From positions 1-64,000 of IMG/VR virus record IMGVR_UViG_3300042566_000599: 64,000 nucleotides of DNA. One strand, given 5' to 3'. Position numbers and translations under genes: made by a program. Each line of letters starts with the position of its first letter. The first letter of the stretch is position 1. This document shows, piece by piece, positions 1-8,605 of this stretch. Under the pieces are notes generated by a model. The model did no database searches and was not told the DNA's origin. It worked only from the letters and a program-made list of their open reading frames with translations. The stretch comes from a virus.

Positions 1-783
1 CAACTTCTTAACCTGTGTTGTTTCGATGAATACTACGTCGTATAGACGACCGATTTCACCGAGCATGAAGTTACCTGGAGCAGCGTACTTTGTAACTTCG
101 ATGAACTCTGGGTTCGAACGAATGTCACGTGACTGCTTTGGGTGTACGAACTGTACGTATGTCTCACCTAAGCGAGGGATGTTCTTACCAGCAAGAGTAA
201 GAGCAGCGTCCTTAACAGCACCTGTAGTCAACTTGAAGTTGCCGTCTAGGTCTGAGAACTGTGTTGCAGCAGTTCCTTCGTTATACCAGTCGTTGACACC
301 CTGAAGTGCAGAGCGGTCGTAACCGAACACTGCAGAAGTTGCTGCAGAAAGTGTGTTACGTGCCTGAATATCTAGGTATTGTGCCATGTGACGGCCAAGA
401 AGACGTGAAGCAGAAGCCATTACGTCATCGAAGGATGCGTTTAGAAGAAGTTCAGAAACTGCTACTGCGTAGCCATGTTCTGCAACTGTAATTGCAATCT
501 GCTCTGCAGTAAGAGCGCTCGTTGTCATACGAACACCTTCTGTTAGAGGAGATGGGTCTACTGCGAAGTTCTTGTAACGAAGGAAGTTCACACGAAGACC
601 AGGAGCAACTCCTAGTTCAGTCTTCTTAACAGCAAACTGTTCAAAACGAAGAATTGGCATTGCCTGGAACAAGATTTCCTTGGACCAGATTGTCTGGATT
701 GCTTGATTCAGAGATGAGTTAGAGCCTGAATAAGCGGTAGGGGCGCTGGCGAGTTGACCAGTACCTGTAATTGCACTTGCCAT
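1..783 (-). CDS. Major capsid protein, N4-gp56-like (3' end cut by window)
   Basis: The reading frame is open from an ATG at 783 to the left edge (261 codons) and has no stop, so the C-terminus lies outside the window. The N-terminal half resembles the N4-gp56 family of major capsid proteins. It has a short polar leader, then the segment VRMTTSALTAEQIAITVAEH followed by YAVAVSELLL, and later FVHPKQSRDIRSNPEFIEV, a pattern typical of that family. It would form the icosahedral shell. The scaffold and portal genes lie directly upstream in transcription, as expected for a head module. The family call is from recognition of motifs, not from an alignment. Confidence 0.85.
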   Translation of the reverse strand, partial: MASAITGTGQLASAPTAYSGSNSSLNQAIQTIWSKEILFQAMPILRFEQFAVKKTELGVAPGLRVNFLRYKNFAVDPSPLTEGVRMTTSALTAEQIAITVAEHGYAVAVSELLLNASFDDVMASASRLLGRHMAQYLDIQARNTLSAATSAVFGYDRSALQGVNDWYNEGTAATQFSDLDGNFKLTTGAVKDAALTLAGKNIPRLGETYVQFVHPKQSRDIRSNPEFIEVTKYAAPGNFMLGEIGRLYDVVFIETTQVKKL

Positions 784-816
784 TTAGGTCAAGTCCTTTC
801 TAGATAGATGTTTGGG

Positions 817-1605
817 TTAACCGAACAGTCCCTGACCACGATTGTTTGCTGCATTGCCAAGTAATTTGGCTCTTTGTTTCGCATAGTCTGCCAATGACAT
901 ATCCCTGATTGAATCAGGAGTTAACGATTGTGTGTCCGAATTGGTGTCGAGGGGTCCTGCGGCAGGTGCTGTTACGCGAGGTCCTGCCATTTGTGCTCGT
1001 GCAGACTGCATAGCCTGTTGAGCGGAATCGAGAATTCGAGCAGACTTTTCTACTAAAGTTGCGATGCTCTGCTCAATTGCATCTGGTGAATCACCTTCAA
1101 TTAAATCGATAAGTTCAGGAATGATGTTATTTCGTTCCTGTTCCAATCGAGATTGACGATAATTCATCAACTCTTGGAATTTGCGCTCTTGGTCTAAGAG
1201 TGCAATAGCACGTTCTCTTTCAAGACGTTCATTCTCTAGTTGAGAATGGAATTCTTGCTCCTTCTTTTTGAGAAGGTCTTTAAAGGACAGTTCGTTTTCT
1301 TCCTGTTCCTTCTTCAACTGTGCTGCACGGTTTTCCTCTTCAGCAATACGTGTTTGACGTTCTGCTTCACGAGTTTCCGCTTCCTCACGTTCTTTCTTAA
1401 GGGACGAGAGTTCTTCTTTCATCTTTTCAAGTTGTGGATACAACTTTGCCTTTTCTTGCTCACGAGCCTTTGCAATATCATCGGCTGTGTAAGCAGTAAA
1501 TGACGAATTTGCAGTCTGGGTTTCAGCCTGACTACTCATTGTTAAATTAACTGCAGACAGATTTGCATCTGTCATATCTACTTGGTTATCCATAGCAGTA
1601 TTCAC
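817..1605 (-). CDS. Capsid scaffold / head assembly protein
   Basis: A 262-residue, highly charged protein with a long predicted coiled coil from about residue 45 to 165, rich in Glu, Lys, Arg and Gln. A disordered N-terminus and a Pro/Ala-containing C-terminus flank it. Size, composition and position between portal and major capsid genes fit a phage scaffold protein, which acts as an internal template in the procapsid and is later removed. No protease motif is visible. I assign it by context and composition; scaffolds diverge too fast for motif recognition. Confidence 0.75.
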   Translation of the reverse strand: MNTAMDNQVDMTDANLSAVNLTMSSQAETQTANSSFTAYTADDIAKAREQEKAKLYPQLEKMKEELSSLKKEREEAETREAERQTRIAEEENRAAQLKKEQEENELSFKDLLKKKEQEFHSQLENERLERERAIALLDQERKFQELMNYRQSRLEQERNNIIPELIDLIEGDSPDAIEQSIATLVEKSARILDSAQQAMQSARAQMAGPRVTAPAAGPLDTNSDTQSLTPDSIRDMSLADYAKQRAKLLGNAANNRGQGLFG

Positions 1606-1660
1606 TTATCTTTCTTGTGTAGTTGTCCGTATGCCTTTCGGCGTAGCCCTTGGTTGTTAT

Positions 1661-1725
1661 GAGATAATTGCATTACATTTGTACGCAATTGTCTCGTTAT
1701 ATTCCAAACTTTTTACAGATTGGAA
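1661..1725 (-). other. Two stem-loops between portal and scaffold genes
   Basis: Arms 1661-1671 and 1685-1695 pair over 11 positions with one G-U type mismatch. A second stem pairs 1702-1707 with 1720-1725. Neither is followed by a clear U-tract on the minus strand. They sit in the 122-base gap before the scaffold gene and may be RNA processing or stabilising sites, or a partial attenuator that sets scaffold and capsid levels. Confidence 0.45.
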
Positions 1726-1727
1726 AT

Positions 1728-3464
1728 CTACTCTTTATCTACCGTTCGTCGTTGTGGAATCTTGGTTCCATAGGCTTGAGTAAGCAAGTCATTTCTAATG
1801 CCTGCTTCTGCTTGGTCCTCAATCATCTTTGCTTCTTGAACAGCGGGGTCTTCAACCTTTTCTGGGGTTGGAGCGCCTTCAATACCGTCACCCATAACAT
1901 CCCCATCCCCTAACTGCGTTGGTGCTAGTGGGACTGCGTTTGCGCCATCAGGTCCAGGCATCATTCCTGTTAAATCTTGAATTTGCTTCTGTATTTGAAC
2001 TCGAATAAGGGATAACGCACCGTCCGCCTTGGCATCTTCCATAAGTTCACGGCGAATTTCTTGTAGTTTCTCTTCAGGGAATTCCTCTCCTAGAGTACGA
2101 AGAGCGCCTTCCTTTGACTCAAGGCCCATACCAAGTTTGGTTTGAATTTCATTAAGCACAATAAGTTTGTCTAGAGGAAGAGGAGGTGGGAACTGTACGT
2201 AGTTCATGTACGAGATTGGGTCATTAGGGTCTAATCGGTCTAGTTGACCTGCCTTGATTGGGCCGTCCTCATCTGGGTTGTACAAGAATGTTTGCGGTTC
2301 TTTGATGACAAGGGTGCGAAGTGCAAGTTCATTGATTCGCTCAAGGCCCTTACCATACTGCGCTACCTTTTGTGAGTAGCGGTTCATCAGTGGTTGATAC
2401 TGAATAGACAGAGCAACACCTGATGTGTTTGAGATTGGTTGAACTTGTCCAAGCGCAGTCTCAGGAATATTCATCATTTCGTGCATTGAGCGTTTCAACA
2501 ACTCAAGGTATTTTAATGCGCCATCAATTCCTTGTGCACCACCTTCAAGGTTGAATACTTGGGCGTCTTTTGGAAGACCTCCCCAAACTTTCTTTGCACC
2601 TTTCTCAAGGTTAGAGGCTTTAGCACCAACGATAACTGTCACAGGAGAAGCGTGATAGTTAATGATGTCTGCGACATCGGTGCTGATTTCGTTATATGCA
2701 CGGTTGATAGTGATGATGTCATGTGCGTCCGAGAGACCCCAGGGTGAACCTGAAACAGGAACGTTAGGAATATGTACCACTGGAATAAGTCCAAGTGGAT
2801 TTGGACGTGAATCGATGAGTTCATCATTGATGTACTCTTCAATTACGTCATCAGTTAAAATTTCAGTGTAAGTAAACACTTGACGGGTACCCTCTAGAGA
2901 AGTTCCCCAAAAACGATACTTCTGTTTAAAGCGAAGTAGACGAGTCCTATCATGTGGGTGAAACTCAGGAAAACAAAATGAGGAGTTCATTGGCAGAATG
3001 CGAACACGTCCAGGATGGAACCTTCCAGCAGAATCTGTCCATGGCTCTTCGTATGCTACTTTAACAAACACATCGCCTGTAATGCCGCCTTGTTGTCCCA
3101 TTTCAAGTAAGACACGCATCTTGTCGTTATCTACGTCCCAGATACGCTCTAAACGGTCTGGAATAATGGCCTCAGTTGCTTTTGGCGAACGAAAGTGAAC
3201 ACCGCGACCAAAAACAAATCTTGCAAGGTAGTCATTAAACGCACGATAATAGTTCACTGCAATTTGCATTTCGCCTTGTTCACGACGATAACCCCAGTGA
3301 TGCCCTAAATACATTGCCCAGTTTAGAGAGTAACGGTTTAATCGAGGACCGTGAACCTCAAATTCTTCATCAGCAAGTTCTACAAGACCAAGTGGTGAAA
3401 TAGAAATGGTAAGGTCGGATGACGCTGCGCGGTATGACGGTGGCGTGAAATCAAGAAATGACAT
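1728..3464 (-). CDS. Portal protein
   Basis: A 578-residue protein with the features of a phage portal. It has an N-terminal MYLGHHW region, a long mixed domain, and the stretch MNIPETALGQVQPISNTSGV followed by ALSIQYQPLMNRY (about residues 345-380) that resembles the crown/stem part of portal proteins. The C-terminus is acidic and Pro-rich. The portal forms the dodecameric DNA entry ring to which terminase docks. Terminase lies just upstream and scaffold downstream. The start at 3464 overlaps the stop of the upstream gene by one base. Confidence 0.85.
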   Translation of the reverse strand: MSFLDFTPPSYRAASSDLTISISPLGLVELADEEFEVHGPRLNRYSLNWAMYLGHHWGYRREQGEMQIAVNYYRAFNDYLARFVFGRGVHFRSPKATEAIIPDRLERIWDVDNDKMRVLLEMGQQGGITGDVFVKVAYEEPWTDSAGRFHPGRVRILPMNSSFCFPEFHPHDRTRLLRFKQKYRFWGTSLEGTRQVFTYTEILTDDVIEEYINDELIDSRPNPLGLIPVVHIPNVPVSGSPWGLSDAHDIITINRAYNEISTDVADIINYHASPVTVIVGAKASNLEKGAKKVWGGLPKDAQVFNLEGGAQGIDGALKYLELLKRSMHEMMNIPETALGQVQPISNTSGVALSIQYQPLMNRYSQKVAQYGKGLERINELALRTLVIKEPQTFLYNPDEDGPIKAGQLDRLDPNDPISYMNYVQFPPPLPLDKLIVLNEIQTKLGMGLESKEGALRTLGEEFPEEKLQEIRRELMEDAKADGALSLIRVQIQKQIQDLTGMMPGPDGANAVPLAPTQLGDGDVMGDGIEGAPTPEKVEDPAVQEAKMIEDQAEAGIRNDLLTQAYGTKIPQRRTVDKE

Positions 3465-3736
3465 TACTTCTTGCCTTTATCCTTTTCGGATTTTTGTGTT
3501 TCTTTTTTTGAAACTTCTTTTTTAATATTGCGTTTGTTTTCTTGTTCGTGTTGTTGTTTCTTCTGTGCCATTTTGCGACGACGGTCTTCTTCTGTTGTTT
3601 CTACGTACTGACCACCTGCTTGTTGATATTTTTTTGCAACCCAAGCACTAGCACCAGGATTAGGCCATGTAGAATATTTTGCTTTGGCCTGTGCGATAAA
3701 CATCGCATACAATTTTAAATTAGCAGGTTTTCTCAC
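3464..3736 (-). CDS. Small lysine-rich head-module protein, function unknown
   Basis: A 90-residue protein. The N-terminal half (about 1-45) carries an aromatic, folded-looking segment with WPNPGASAWVAKKYQQAGG. The C-terminal half is a run of Lys, Glu and Gln that is surely disordered. It abuts the portal gene with a one-base overlap and lies between terminase and portal, so a role in the virion head or the packaging site is likely. I do not recognise a family. Confidence 0.6.
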   Translation of the reverse strand: MRKPANLKLYAMFIAQAKAKYSTWPNPGASAWVAKKYQQAGGQYVETTEEDRRRKMAQKKQQHEQENKRNIKKEVSKKETQKSEKDKGKK

Positions 3737-3761
3737 TGAACTCCTCCGAATGCACCTTGTT

Positions 3762-3789
3762 CCCGCCCATACACTACCGTATAGGCGGG
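3762..3789 (-). other. GC-rich stem-loop
   Basis: CCCGCCCATAC at 3762-3772 pairs with GTATAGGCGGG at 3779-3789 (11 positions, one wobble, six-base loop). No U-tract follows on either strand, so it is not a canonical intrinsic terminator. It lies between two head-module genes, a possible mRNA processing or stability element. Confidence 0.5.
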
Positions 3790-3807
3790 TTCAGGTTGTC
3801 TAAATAA

Positions 3808-4203
3808 CTAGTCGTTTACGACTGTTGGTGCTTGGCGCTGTTGACGTCCGCCTGAACGAACAACGGTTTCAATCATCTGTTCTGCACGGTCTGTGTATGT
3901 GCCGTGAGCAAACTCGCCGAGCATTGTTGGTGCTTCAATCCATGCAGCCGAACCAACATGTGCACGCTCTGAGAGTGTCTCAGCAGCAGGCTTCTGCCAT
4001 ACAGGTGCATTGCGGTTTGGACGACCTGGAGCAACTGCTGCGCCCTGCTGCATTCCTTTTACGAAATCGTTTGGAACATCAGTATCAGTTGCTACGCCTT
4101 CTTCAAAGCGTAGTGGTCCACGACGAACTGGGTTGTCGCCCATCTTGCGCTCGTAGAGATTAGGTGCACGCTCTGGAAAGCGAGGTGCTGGAGAAATAGC
4201 CAT
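3808..4203 (-). CDS. Head-module protein of unknown function
   Basis: A 131-residue protein rich in Pro, Arg, Ala and Gln, with short motifs such as RRGPLRFEEGV and no clear hydrophobic core or membrane segment. It looks largely disordered. Its style matches other small, low-complexity proteins of this genome (for example those at 12.8-13.4 and 45-49 kb). It lies in the terminase-portal interval, and a minor virion protein is the most likely identity. Confidence 0.6.
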   Translation of the reverse strand: MAISPAPRFPERAPNLYERKMGDNPVRRGPLRFEEGVATDTDVPNDFVKGMQQGAAVAPGRPNRNAPVWQKPAAETLSERAHVGSAAWIEAPTMLGEFAHGTYTDRAEQMIETVVRSGGRQQRQAPTVVND

Positions 4204-4274
4204 TGGAGACTCCTTGTTTCTAGGTTTAGGTATACCTGGTAATAGTTTCCACCCTTTTAAGTAGTTTGTGTGGC

Positions 4275-5852
4275 TTAACCAAAGAAAGGATTACTTGATG
4301 CAACAATTTCTGGCATAACGAGGTCCTGAGTAAGGGAGCAAGCGATAGACAAGGAGTCCACAAAGTCGTCATGAGCGTAGGATTCGTCAGGGGCGGCTAC
4401 AAGAAAATTAGGACCTTTGTATTGCACCTCTGCATCTACCATCTGTTGGTAGAACCGCTTCCACGTTCTTAGGCGCCTTGTCTTTGCATGAGAAGGCCAT
4501 GAAATCATTTTACGTTGGATTAAAGCCTGTAGGTGTTTCCAACGTTTTGACTGCTCGGATGGGCTTGATGTCAAAGATATAACTTCTGCTCTAGGCAAAA
4601 GAAGTTTTAGTCTTTGTGCAACAGCATCACCTACACCGTTAGCGTCTACGCCAACTGCAAGTACGTCATAGTTCTCAAGGAAGTTAACAATTTGATAATA
4701 CTGCTCTTCCCAGTCATCTCCCTGCATTTCAAGCCAATTGAGAATGCGATGGTCAAAATACCCAAACTCATCAGGCCTATCCCAGTCGACCCAAACAACA
4801 GTTACAACGGTGCTGTCTGTCTTACGAGCAGGGTCGATACCAACAACAACTGGAGTCTTGTGCCAAGACTTTACTAACTCTTGTGATGTGTCACCAAGTT
4901 CATCCATTACTGATGAGGTAACAAACATTCCACGCTCTAACAACCACTTACAGTTGTACGACATTTGAAATTCATCAGAGTCCTCACCAATACGCAACAT
5001 TTCTTTTCTAATAAACTTTTCATAGTTTGCATTAAACTTTGCTACATCTTTCCAATCCCATTGGAAATGGTTTTGACGAGAAGCACGACCTGTCTGTCGT
5101 CTACGGTTTAATTGAATAGCGCGATAGAAGTTGTTTTTACTAGTCGTTGGTGTGCCAGTCTTTACCATTGTTCCTGCGTAGTACGCCAACATAGGAGAGA
5201 TAGACTTAGAAACAACAAAGTCGTCGGCTTCTTGACACTCATCGATTATTACAAGATGAAAAGATTTAGATTCAATTTTTGCTCTTGGGTTTGCAGTCAT
5301 CATTGTGATAGTAGAACCCGATTTCTTTAATCGAATTTGCCTTGTAACACCTCCCACACGTGCGGCTGCATCATCAATTTCAGGGTCATCCATAATTTCT
5401 AAAGCACGCTCTGAACTTAAACGAGTAACAGTACGGCCAAATAACGTTTCAGCCTGAGATTCTGTAGGAGCAAATAAACCAACCCAAATACCGTCTTTAA
5501 ACTTTCCAAGTAAATCAGGATACAGTTTTGCAAGACGGGGAAGTAGAATCATCATAGTTGCTACAGTGTCTGCAACAGTTTCTGATTTACCAGACTGACG
5601 AGAAGCAAGAGCAGTGATTTCTTCACCATCATTAATGATGACGGATTCCATAATACGACGAGCAAGCGGTTTCTGGTAAGCGTGCAGGTCGTGTCCCACA
5701 AGTACTACGAGAAACTCAAGCATCTTGTCTATGAGTTTGTCTACAAACTGTTGCGATAATTCATCTAAGGGTTCATCAACAGACTCTTCTACTGGCTGCT
5801 CATCCTGTAGAAAAAACTCAGGATTGATTTCTTCAAACTTATCTTGTTCCAT
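4275..5852 (-). CDS. terL: Terminase large subunit
   Basis: The DNA-packaging motor. The ATPase domain shows a Walker A-type SRQSGKSE (about residues 86-93 counting from the GTG at 5858) and a Walker B with catalytic acid, LVIIDECQEADD. The RNase H-like nuclease domain begins VVVGIDPARKTDSTVV, followed by LAVGVDANGVG and a terminal DDFVDSLSIAC, which supply the metal-binding acids. About 525 residues is normal for the family. The ATG at 5852 is preferred; an in-frame GTG lies two codons upstream. No small subunit is recognisable upstream; one of the two unknown genes at 5.9-6.4 kb could fill that role. Confidence 0.95.
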   Translation of the reverse strand: MEQDKFEEINPEFFLQDEQPVEESVDEPLDELSQQFVDKLIDKMLEFLVVLVGHDLHAYQKPLARRIMESVIINDGEEITALASRQSGKSETVADTVATMMILLPRLAKLYPDLLGKFKDGIWVGLFAPTESQAETLFGRTVTRLSSERALEIMDDPEIDDAAARVGGVTRQIRLKKSGSTITMMTANPRAKIESKSFHLVIIDECQEADDFVVSKSISPMLAYYAGTMVKTGTPTTSKNNFYRAIQLNRRRQTGRASRQNHFQWDWKDVAKFNANYEKFIRKEMLRIGEDSDEFQMSYNCKWLLERGMFVTSSVMDELGDTSQELVKSWHKTPVVVGIDPARKTDSTVVTVVWVDWDRPDEFGYFDHRILNWLEMQGDDWEEQYYQIVNFLENYDVLAVGVDANGVGDAVAQRLKLLLPRAEVISLTSSPSEQSKRWKHLQALIQRKMISWPSHAKTRRLRTWKRFYQQMVDAEVQYKGPNFLVAAPDESYAHDDFVDSLSIACSLTQDLVMPEIVASSNPFFG

Positions 5853-5872
5853 ATGCACCCATTAAACAGCGT

Positions 5873-5893
5873 GACCCACCTTTTGGGTGGGTC
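5873..5893 (-). other. Stem-loop upstream of terL
   Basis: GACCCACC at 5873-5880 pairs perfectly with GGTGGGTC at 5886-5893 around a five-base loop. There is no U-tract, so it is not a typical terminator. It stands 20-40 bases before the terL start and could influence terL translation or mark an RNA processing site. Confidence 0.5.
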
Positions 5894-5932
5894 AACGCCA
5901 GACCTGTAGAGAGGTGAAGCAAAGAAATCGTA

Positions 5933-6169
5933 TCACAAAACATGACGTTTCTTTAACTCCTTGGCAATTGCATGAAACGCTTCTGCACCCATAAGAACCT
6001 CATCAAGGTCGGCAGTGCTATTTTGTTTTTGATATATCGTGATATGTTTCCCAATCGAGTACATCGAGTGCTCCATCCAGGCTATCAAGTCTGGGGTGGA
6101 AATCGTCGACACTCTCTTCTCTATCCGAGTCTGGGGCTGGTGTCCATCCTGCTTTTTCCGTAAAATCAT
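5933..6169 (-). CDS. Unknown small protein, overlaps upstream gene out of frame
   Basis: The C-terminal part looks like a real globular segment: DLIAWMEHSMYSIGKHITIY, then a helix ending in AKELKKRHVL. The N-terminal 30 residues lie wholly inside the upstream gene in another frame and are rich in Lys, Arg and Gln, so the true start may be further in. Candidates are a GTG near 6118 and an ATG at 6073; I see no decisive ribosome-binding site. Its position directly before terL allows, but does not show, a small-terminase role. Confidence 0.5.
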   Translation of the reverse strand: MILRKKQDGHQPQTRIEKRVSTISTPDLIAWMEHSMYSIGKHITIYQKQNSTADLDEVLMGAEAFHAIAKELKKRHVL

Positions 6170-6410
6170 CGTAAGTTACATCCCGCCTTTCTAGGGCAGA
6201 GTTTAGCGCTTCTTCTTCATCTTTCGCACCAGTCCAACGGCCAATAACTAGGGCACGATAGTTAGGTAGTTTAAATATTAGGGGTTCAGAAGTTCTAAAG
6301 GGTTCCTCAATCTCTTGAGTCCAACCACGAACAAGCAGTTTTCCATCCCATTCATAGGGGAATTTAGTCACTTGTACAAATAGTGGTCCAATATTGTGTG
6401 CCTTTGGCAT
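6018..6410 (-). CDS. Unknown protein upstream of terminase
   Basis: A 130-residue protein that starts right at the stop of the KTSC-type gene. The first 75 residues look folded, with alternating hydrophobic positions (LFVQVTKFPYEWDGKLLVRG, then YRALVIGRWTGAKDEEEALN). The acidic C-terminus is encoded in the region shared with the next gene. No family recognised. It is probably part of the packaging/virion operon. Confidence 0.6.
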   Translation of the reverse strand: MPKAHNIGPLFVQVTKFPYEWDGKLLVRGWTQEIEEPFRTSEPLIFKLPNYRALVIGRWTGAKDEEEALNSALERRDVTYDDFTEKAGWTPAPDSDREESVDDFHPRLDSLDGALDVLDWETYHDISKTK

Positions 6411-7244
6411 TTATCTCTTTCTTGGTTTATTTGCCTTTGGTGCTTTAGGGGTGTTCTTTTTAGCCATACGGTCATACTGCTTACGTTCGTTGGTTAACTG
6501 TACAGCGCGGGTTATCTTATACAAAGCCGTGCGTGCGTACGCGGGAAGTGATGAGACACTTGCTGGACCACGTGGTTTGTAGTCTAGAACCTTATAAATG
6601 TATTGGCCTTTAGAGACTCGACGCTTAAAGTCTTGCCATTCTGTAGTATTGACTTCATAATAGTTGTAATAAGTACCGTCACGAAATACGACAGTCAACA
6701 CTGAACGCTGGCGGTCATAACCAGCGGCTACAGTGCGAGGGCGTTCTGGATTAGTTGTAGAGGTTGGCACTAGAGATAACGGCGCTGGAGCGTCAGACTC
6801 GCCAAATTGCGGACCCTTTTCACCAGGAATAACTACTTCACCAGTGTCTAAATCTTCATCGTAGTACTTACGACCAGCAGAACGGTCAACAAAATTACCT
6901 TGTGCGTCTATATAGTAGACGTCTTCACCGAGTCCTGGAAATACTGCCTCACCTGCCTGATTACGACGAGCAACGTCGTCAGGGCTTTGTGGGTTGTAGA
7001 AGCGCAGGGTTTCATCTGCGCTTAATAAGGATACTGTTTCAAAGAATTCACCAGCAGATGCTGCTGTAGGTAATGCAGAAAATGGACTTTGAAATGAGCC
7101 CTCTTGTGACAAGGCCTTCATCATTCCTGCGGTTGTCTTGGAGCCGATTCCATACGGCTTACCCATTGCTCCCAATAATTCTTGAGCAGAGGGGAGGGCA
7201 GGCCGACGACTAGCGCCTGCTCCTCCTCCTCTGACTCGTGCCAT
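6411..7244 (-). CDS. KTSC-domain-like protein
   Basis: A 277-residue protein. Around residues 175-230 it has the segment YDRQRSVLTVVFRDGTYYNY followed by YEVNTTEWQDF and SKGQYIYKVLDY, which matches the pattern of the KTSC domain (a small beta-rich domain often found at the end of phage and bacterial proteins, role unclear). The N-terminus is Gly/Arg-rich and the C-terminus ends in a basic Lys/Pro tail that may touch DNA. It is likely a virion or packaging accessory. Confidence 0.6.
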   Translation of the reverse strand: MARVRGGGAGASRRPALPSAQELLGAMGKPYGIGSKTTAGMMKALSQEGSFQSPFSALPTAASAGEFFETVSLLSADETLRFYNPQSPDDVARRNQAGEAVFPGLGEDVYYIDAQGNFVDRSAGRKYYDEDLDTGEVVIPGEKGPQFGESDAPAPLSLVPTSTTNPERPRTVAAGYDRQRSVLTVVFRDGTYYNYYEVNTTEWQDFKRRVSKGQYIYKVLDYKPRGPASVSSLPAYARTALYKITRAVQLTNERKQYDRMAKKNTPKAPKANKPRKR

Positions 7245-7252
7245 AACTTATA

Positions 7253-7909
7253 TTAGGACGCTACTGCAAATGGTGTAATTGTTACTGCTGCACCTGGTGC
7301 TGTGTTGTTTGCACCTGCGGCAACTGATTGAGTCTTGATAGTTCCTTCAAGACCGACAGCAGTTGCTGATAGTCCTGTAAGTGCAAGAACATCAGTGTTT
7401 GTACCTGTTGCAGTAAATGAGTTGGTGCTTGAAGTTGCAACGGTGTATGTGCCGTTTGCTGTTGCACTGCCTGAGTTAGCAATAACAACCTTCTGACCAA
7501 CTGAGAATCCGTGAGTTGATGATGTTACTGTAATAGTTGTGCTTCCAGCAGTACGAGCAATTGCTGTTACTGCCTTTGCAGCGTTTGTTGCTGCTGTTGC
7601 AGTTGTAGGAACGAGTGATGCGTCCTTCATTGCGTCAGTTGCTAGTGCTGTTGTAAGACCAATTACTGAAGGAACAAGTACGTAGTCAGTTGCACCAACT
7701 ACATCTTCTCCTGCTGAGTTTGCTGTGAATAGTGGGTATCCGCCCCATCCTGAAAGAGCGATGATGTGGTTATCAAGTGCTGGGTCTAAACGACCTGCCG
7801 TTGTATCTGGGCGAGCGTCATTTGGTTGAATAGGGAAGTTACCCCATACAAAATCAATTGCGACTTCACCTGCGGAATCGAGAAGATTCCCGTTGTTATT
7901 TGTTGCCAT
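7253..7909 (-). CDS. Virion decoration / surface protein
   Basis: A 218-residue protein very rich in Ala, Thr, Ser, Val and Gly with almost no charged clusters, typical of a beta-rich capsid or tail decoration protein. The segment STHGFSVGQKVVIANSG followed by NGTYTVAT (about residues 130-160) resembles small beta-sandwich repeats common in phage structural proteins. It may stabilise the head or display on the surface. The call is by composition and context. Confidence 0.6.
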   Translation of the reverse strand: MATNNNGNLLDSAGEVAIDFVWGNFPIQPNDARPDTTAGRLDPALDNHIIALSGWGGYPLFTANSAGEDVVGATDYVLVPSVIGLTTALATDAMKDASLVPTTATAATNAAKAVTAIARTAGSTTITVTSSTHGFSVGQKVVIANSGSATANGTYTVATSSTNSFTATGTNTDVLALTGLSATAVGLEGTIKTQSVAAGANNTAPGAAVTITPFAVAS

Positions 7910-8145
7910 TAGTTTTCTTCCTCACATGTGTGGTTGTCTAATTCAGTCTCAAAAAGCACCTCTTCGCAGTCGCGACATTTGAAGAAGCGTACTTCGTCTA
8001 GTGCTGGATGTAAGGAATCCGAATGTTCGTCGCCGTAAGCCATCTGAGGCCCTGCTAGGACTTCAGGAGGAAACGGTCCTCTTGGACTGTGTGATGCTGA
8101 TGGTACAGCATGTCCTTGCACTGCGAACTTGCGAATCACTTTCAT
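7909..8145 (-). CDS. Small zinc-finger-like protein
   Basis: A 78-residue protein. The C-terminus carries FKCRDCEEVLFETELDNHTC, a C-x2-C pair followed by His and Cys that could bind one zinc. The N-terminal part is Pro/His-rich and probably flexible. It overlaps the neighbours at both ends, so it is co-translated with the virion genes. Function unknown. Confidence 0.6.
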   Translation of the reverse strand: MKVIRKFAVQGHAVPSASHSPRGPFPPEVLAGPQMAYGDEHSDSLHPALDEVRFFKCRDCEEVLFETELDNHTCEEEN

Positions 8146-8402
8146 TCTTCGCTCGGTTCTTCAGCCGCCTTCTTCTTGCGTTTTGGCTTAGGTGCTTGAA
8201 CTTCGTCTGTGGGCTCATCTGCGTTGAGTACTGCAATAGCAGACTCTCTTTCGACCTTTAACTGCTCGGTGGTTTTTAAAAGGCCTGCCTTACGACGTGG
8301 CTCTAAGAAGTTTGGCAAATGTTTACCACAATAGAGAATTTCTTTTTGTTTGGTTATTTGGTAAATATAAAAGGCGTCTCTACTGCAGTTAGCACATTTC
8401 AT
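8142..8402 (-). CDS. Small zinc-ribbon protein with basic tail
   Basis: The 86-residue product starts MKCANCSRDAFYIYQI and has a second site near YCGKHL, giving a C-x2-C plus C-x2-H zinc ribbon. A helix and a Lys/Pro/Glu tail follow (KPKRKKKAAEEP). Such ribbons with 'FCGKH'-like second halves are common in actinobacterial phage proteins. Overlaps both neighbours by a few bases; role unknown. Confidence 0.65.
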   Translation of the reverse strand: MKCANCSRDAFYIYQITKQKEILYCGKHLPNFLEPRRKAGLLKTTEQLKVERESAIAVLNADEPTDEVQAPKPKRKKKAAEEPSEE

Positions 8403-8605
8403 TATTTCGCCTTCTTTGCGGCTTTCTTCTTGGCAGCAGCCTTCTTGACAGGGGCCTTCTTTGCTACCTTCTTTGCAACGGTTTTCTTCACTGGAGCCTT
8501 CTTCTTCTTTGCAGATTCAACTGCATCCAGTTCCTTCAATAGGCTTTCAATAATTGCTTTTGGGTCTTTCATTAGACCAAGTTTGATAAGTAGTTTCTTT
8601 AACAT
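8402..8605 (-). CDS. Histone H1-like Lys/Ala-rich protein
   Basis: A 67-residue protein whose second half is made of repeats of the kind KKAPVKKTVAKK, the composition seen in bacterial histone-like and eukaryotic H1 tails. The first 30 residues form a short amphipathic helix region. It probably binds DNA non-specifically, either inside the head or on phage DNA in the cell. It is encoded between zinc-ribbon and virion-type genes with one-base junctions. Confidence 0.65.
   Translation of the reverse strand: MLKKLLIKLGLMKDPKAIIESLLKELDAVESAKKKKAPVKKTVAKKVAKKAPVKKAAAKKKAAKKAK

Noticed and set aside
1240-1913. Plus-strand frames opposite scaffold and portal genes (Phe/Leu-rich translations).
   Set aside because: They are antisense of Glu/Lys-rich coiled coil or portal codons; overlapped by strong genes.
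3762-5893. GC-rich hairpins at 3762-3789 and 5873-5893 as intrinsic terminators.
   Set aside because: No U-tract on either strand, and termination there would cut the head operon before portal or terL.
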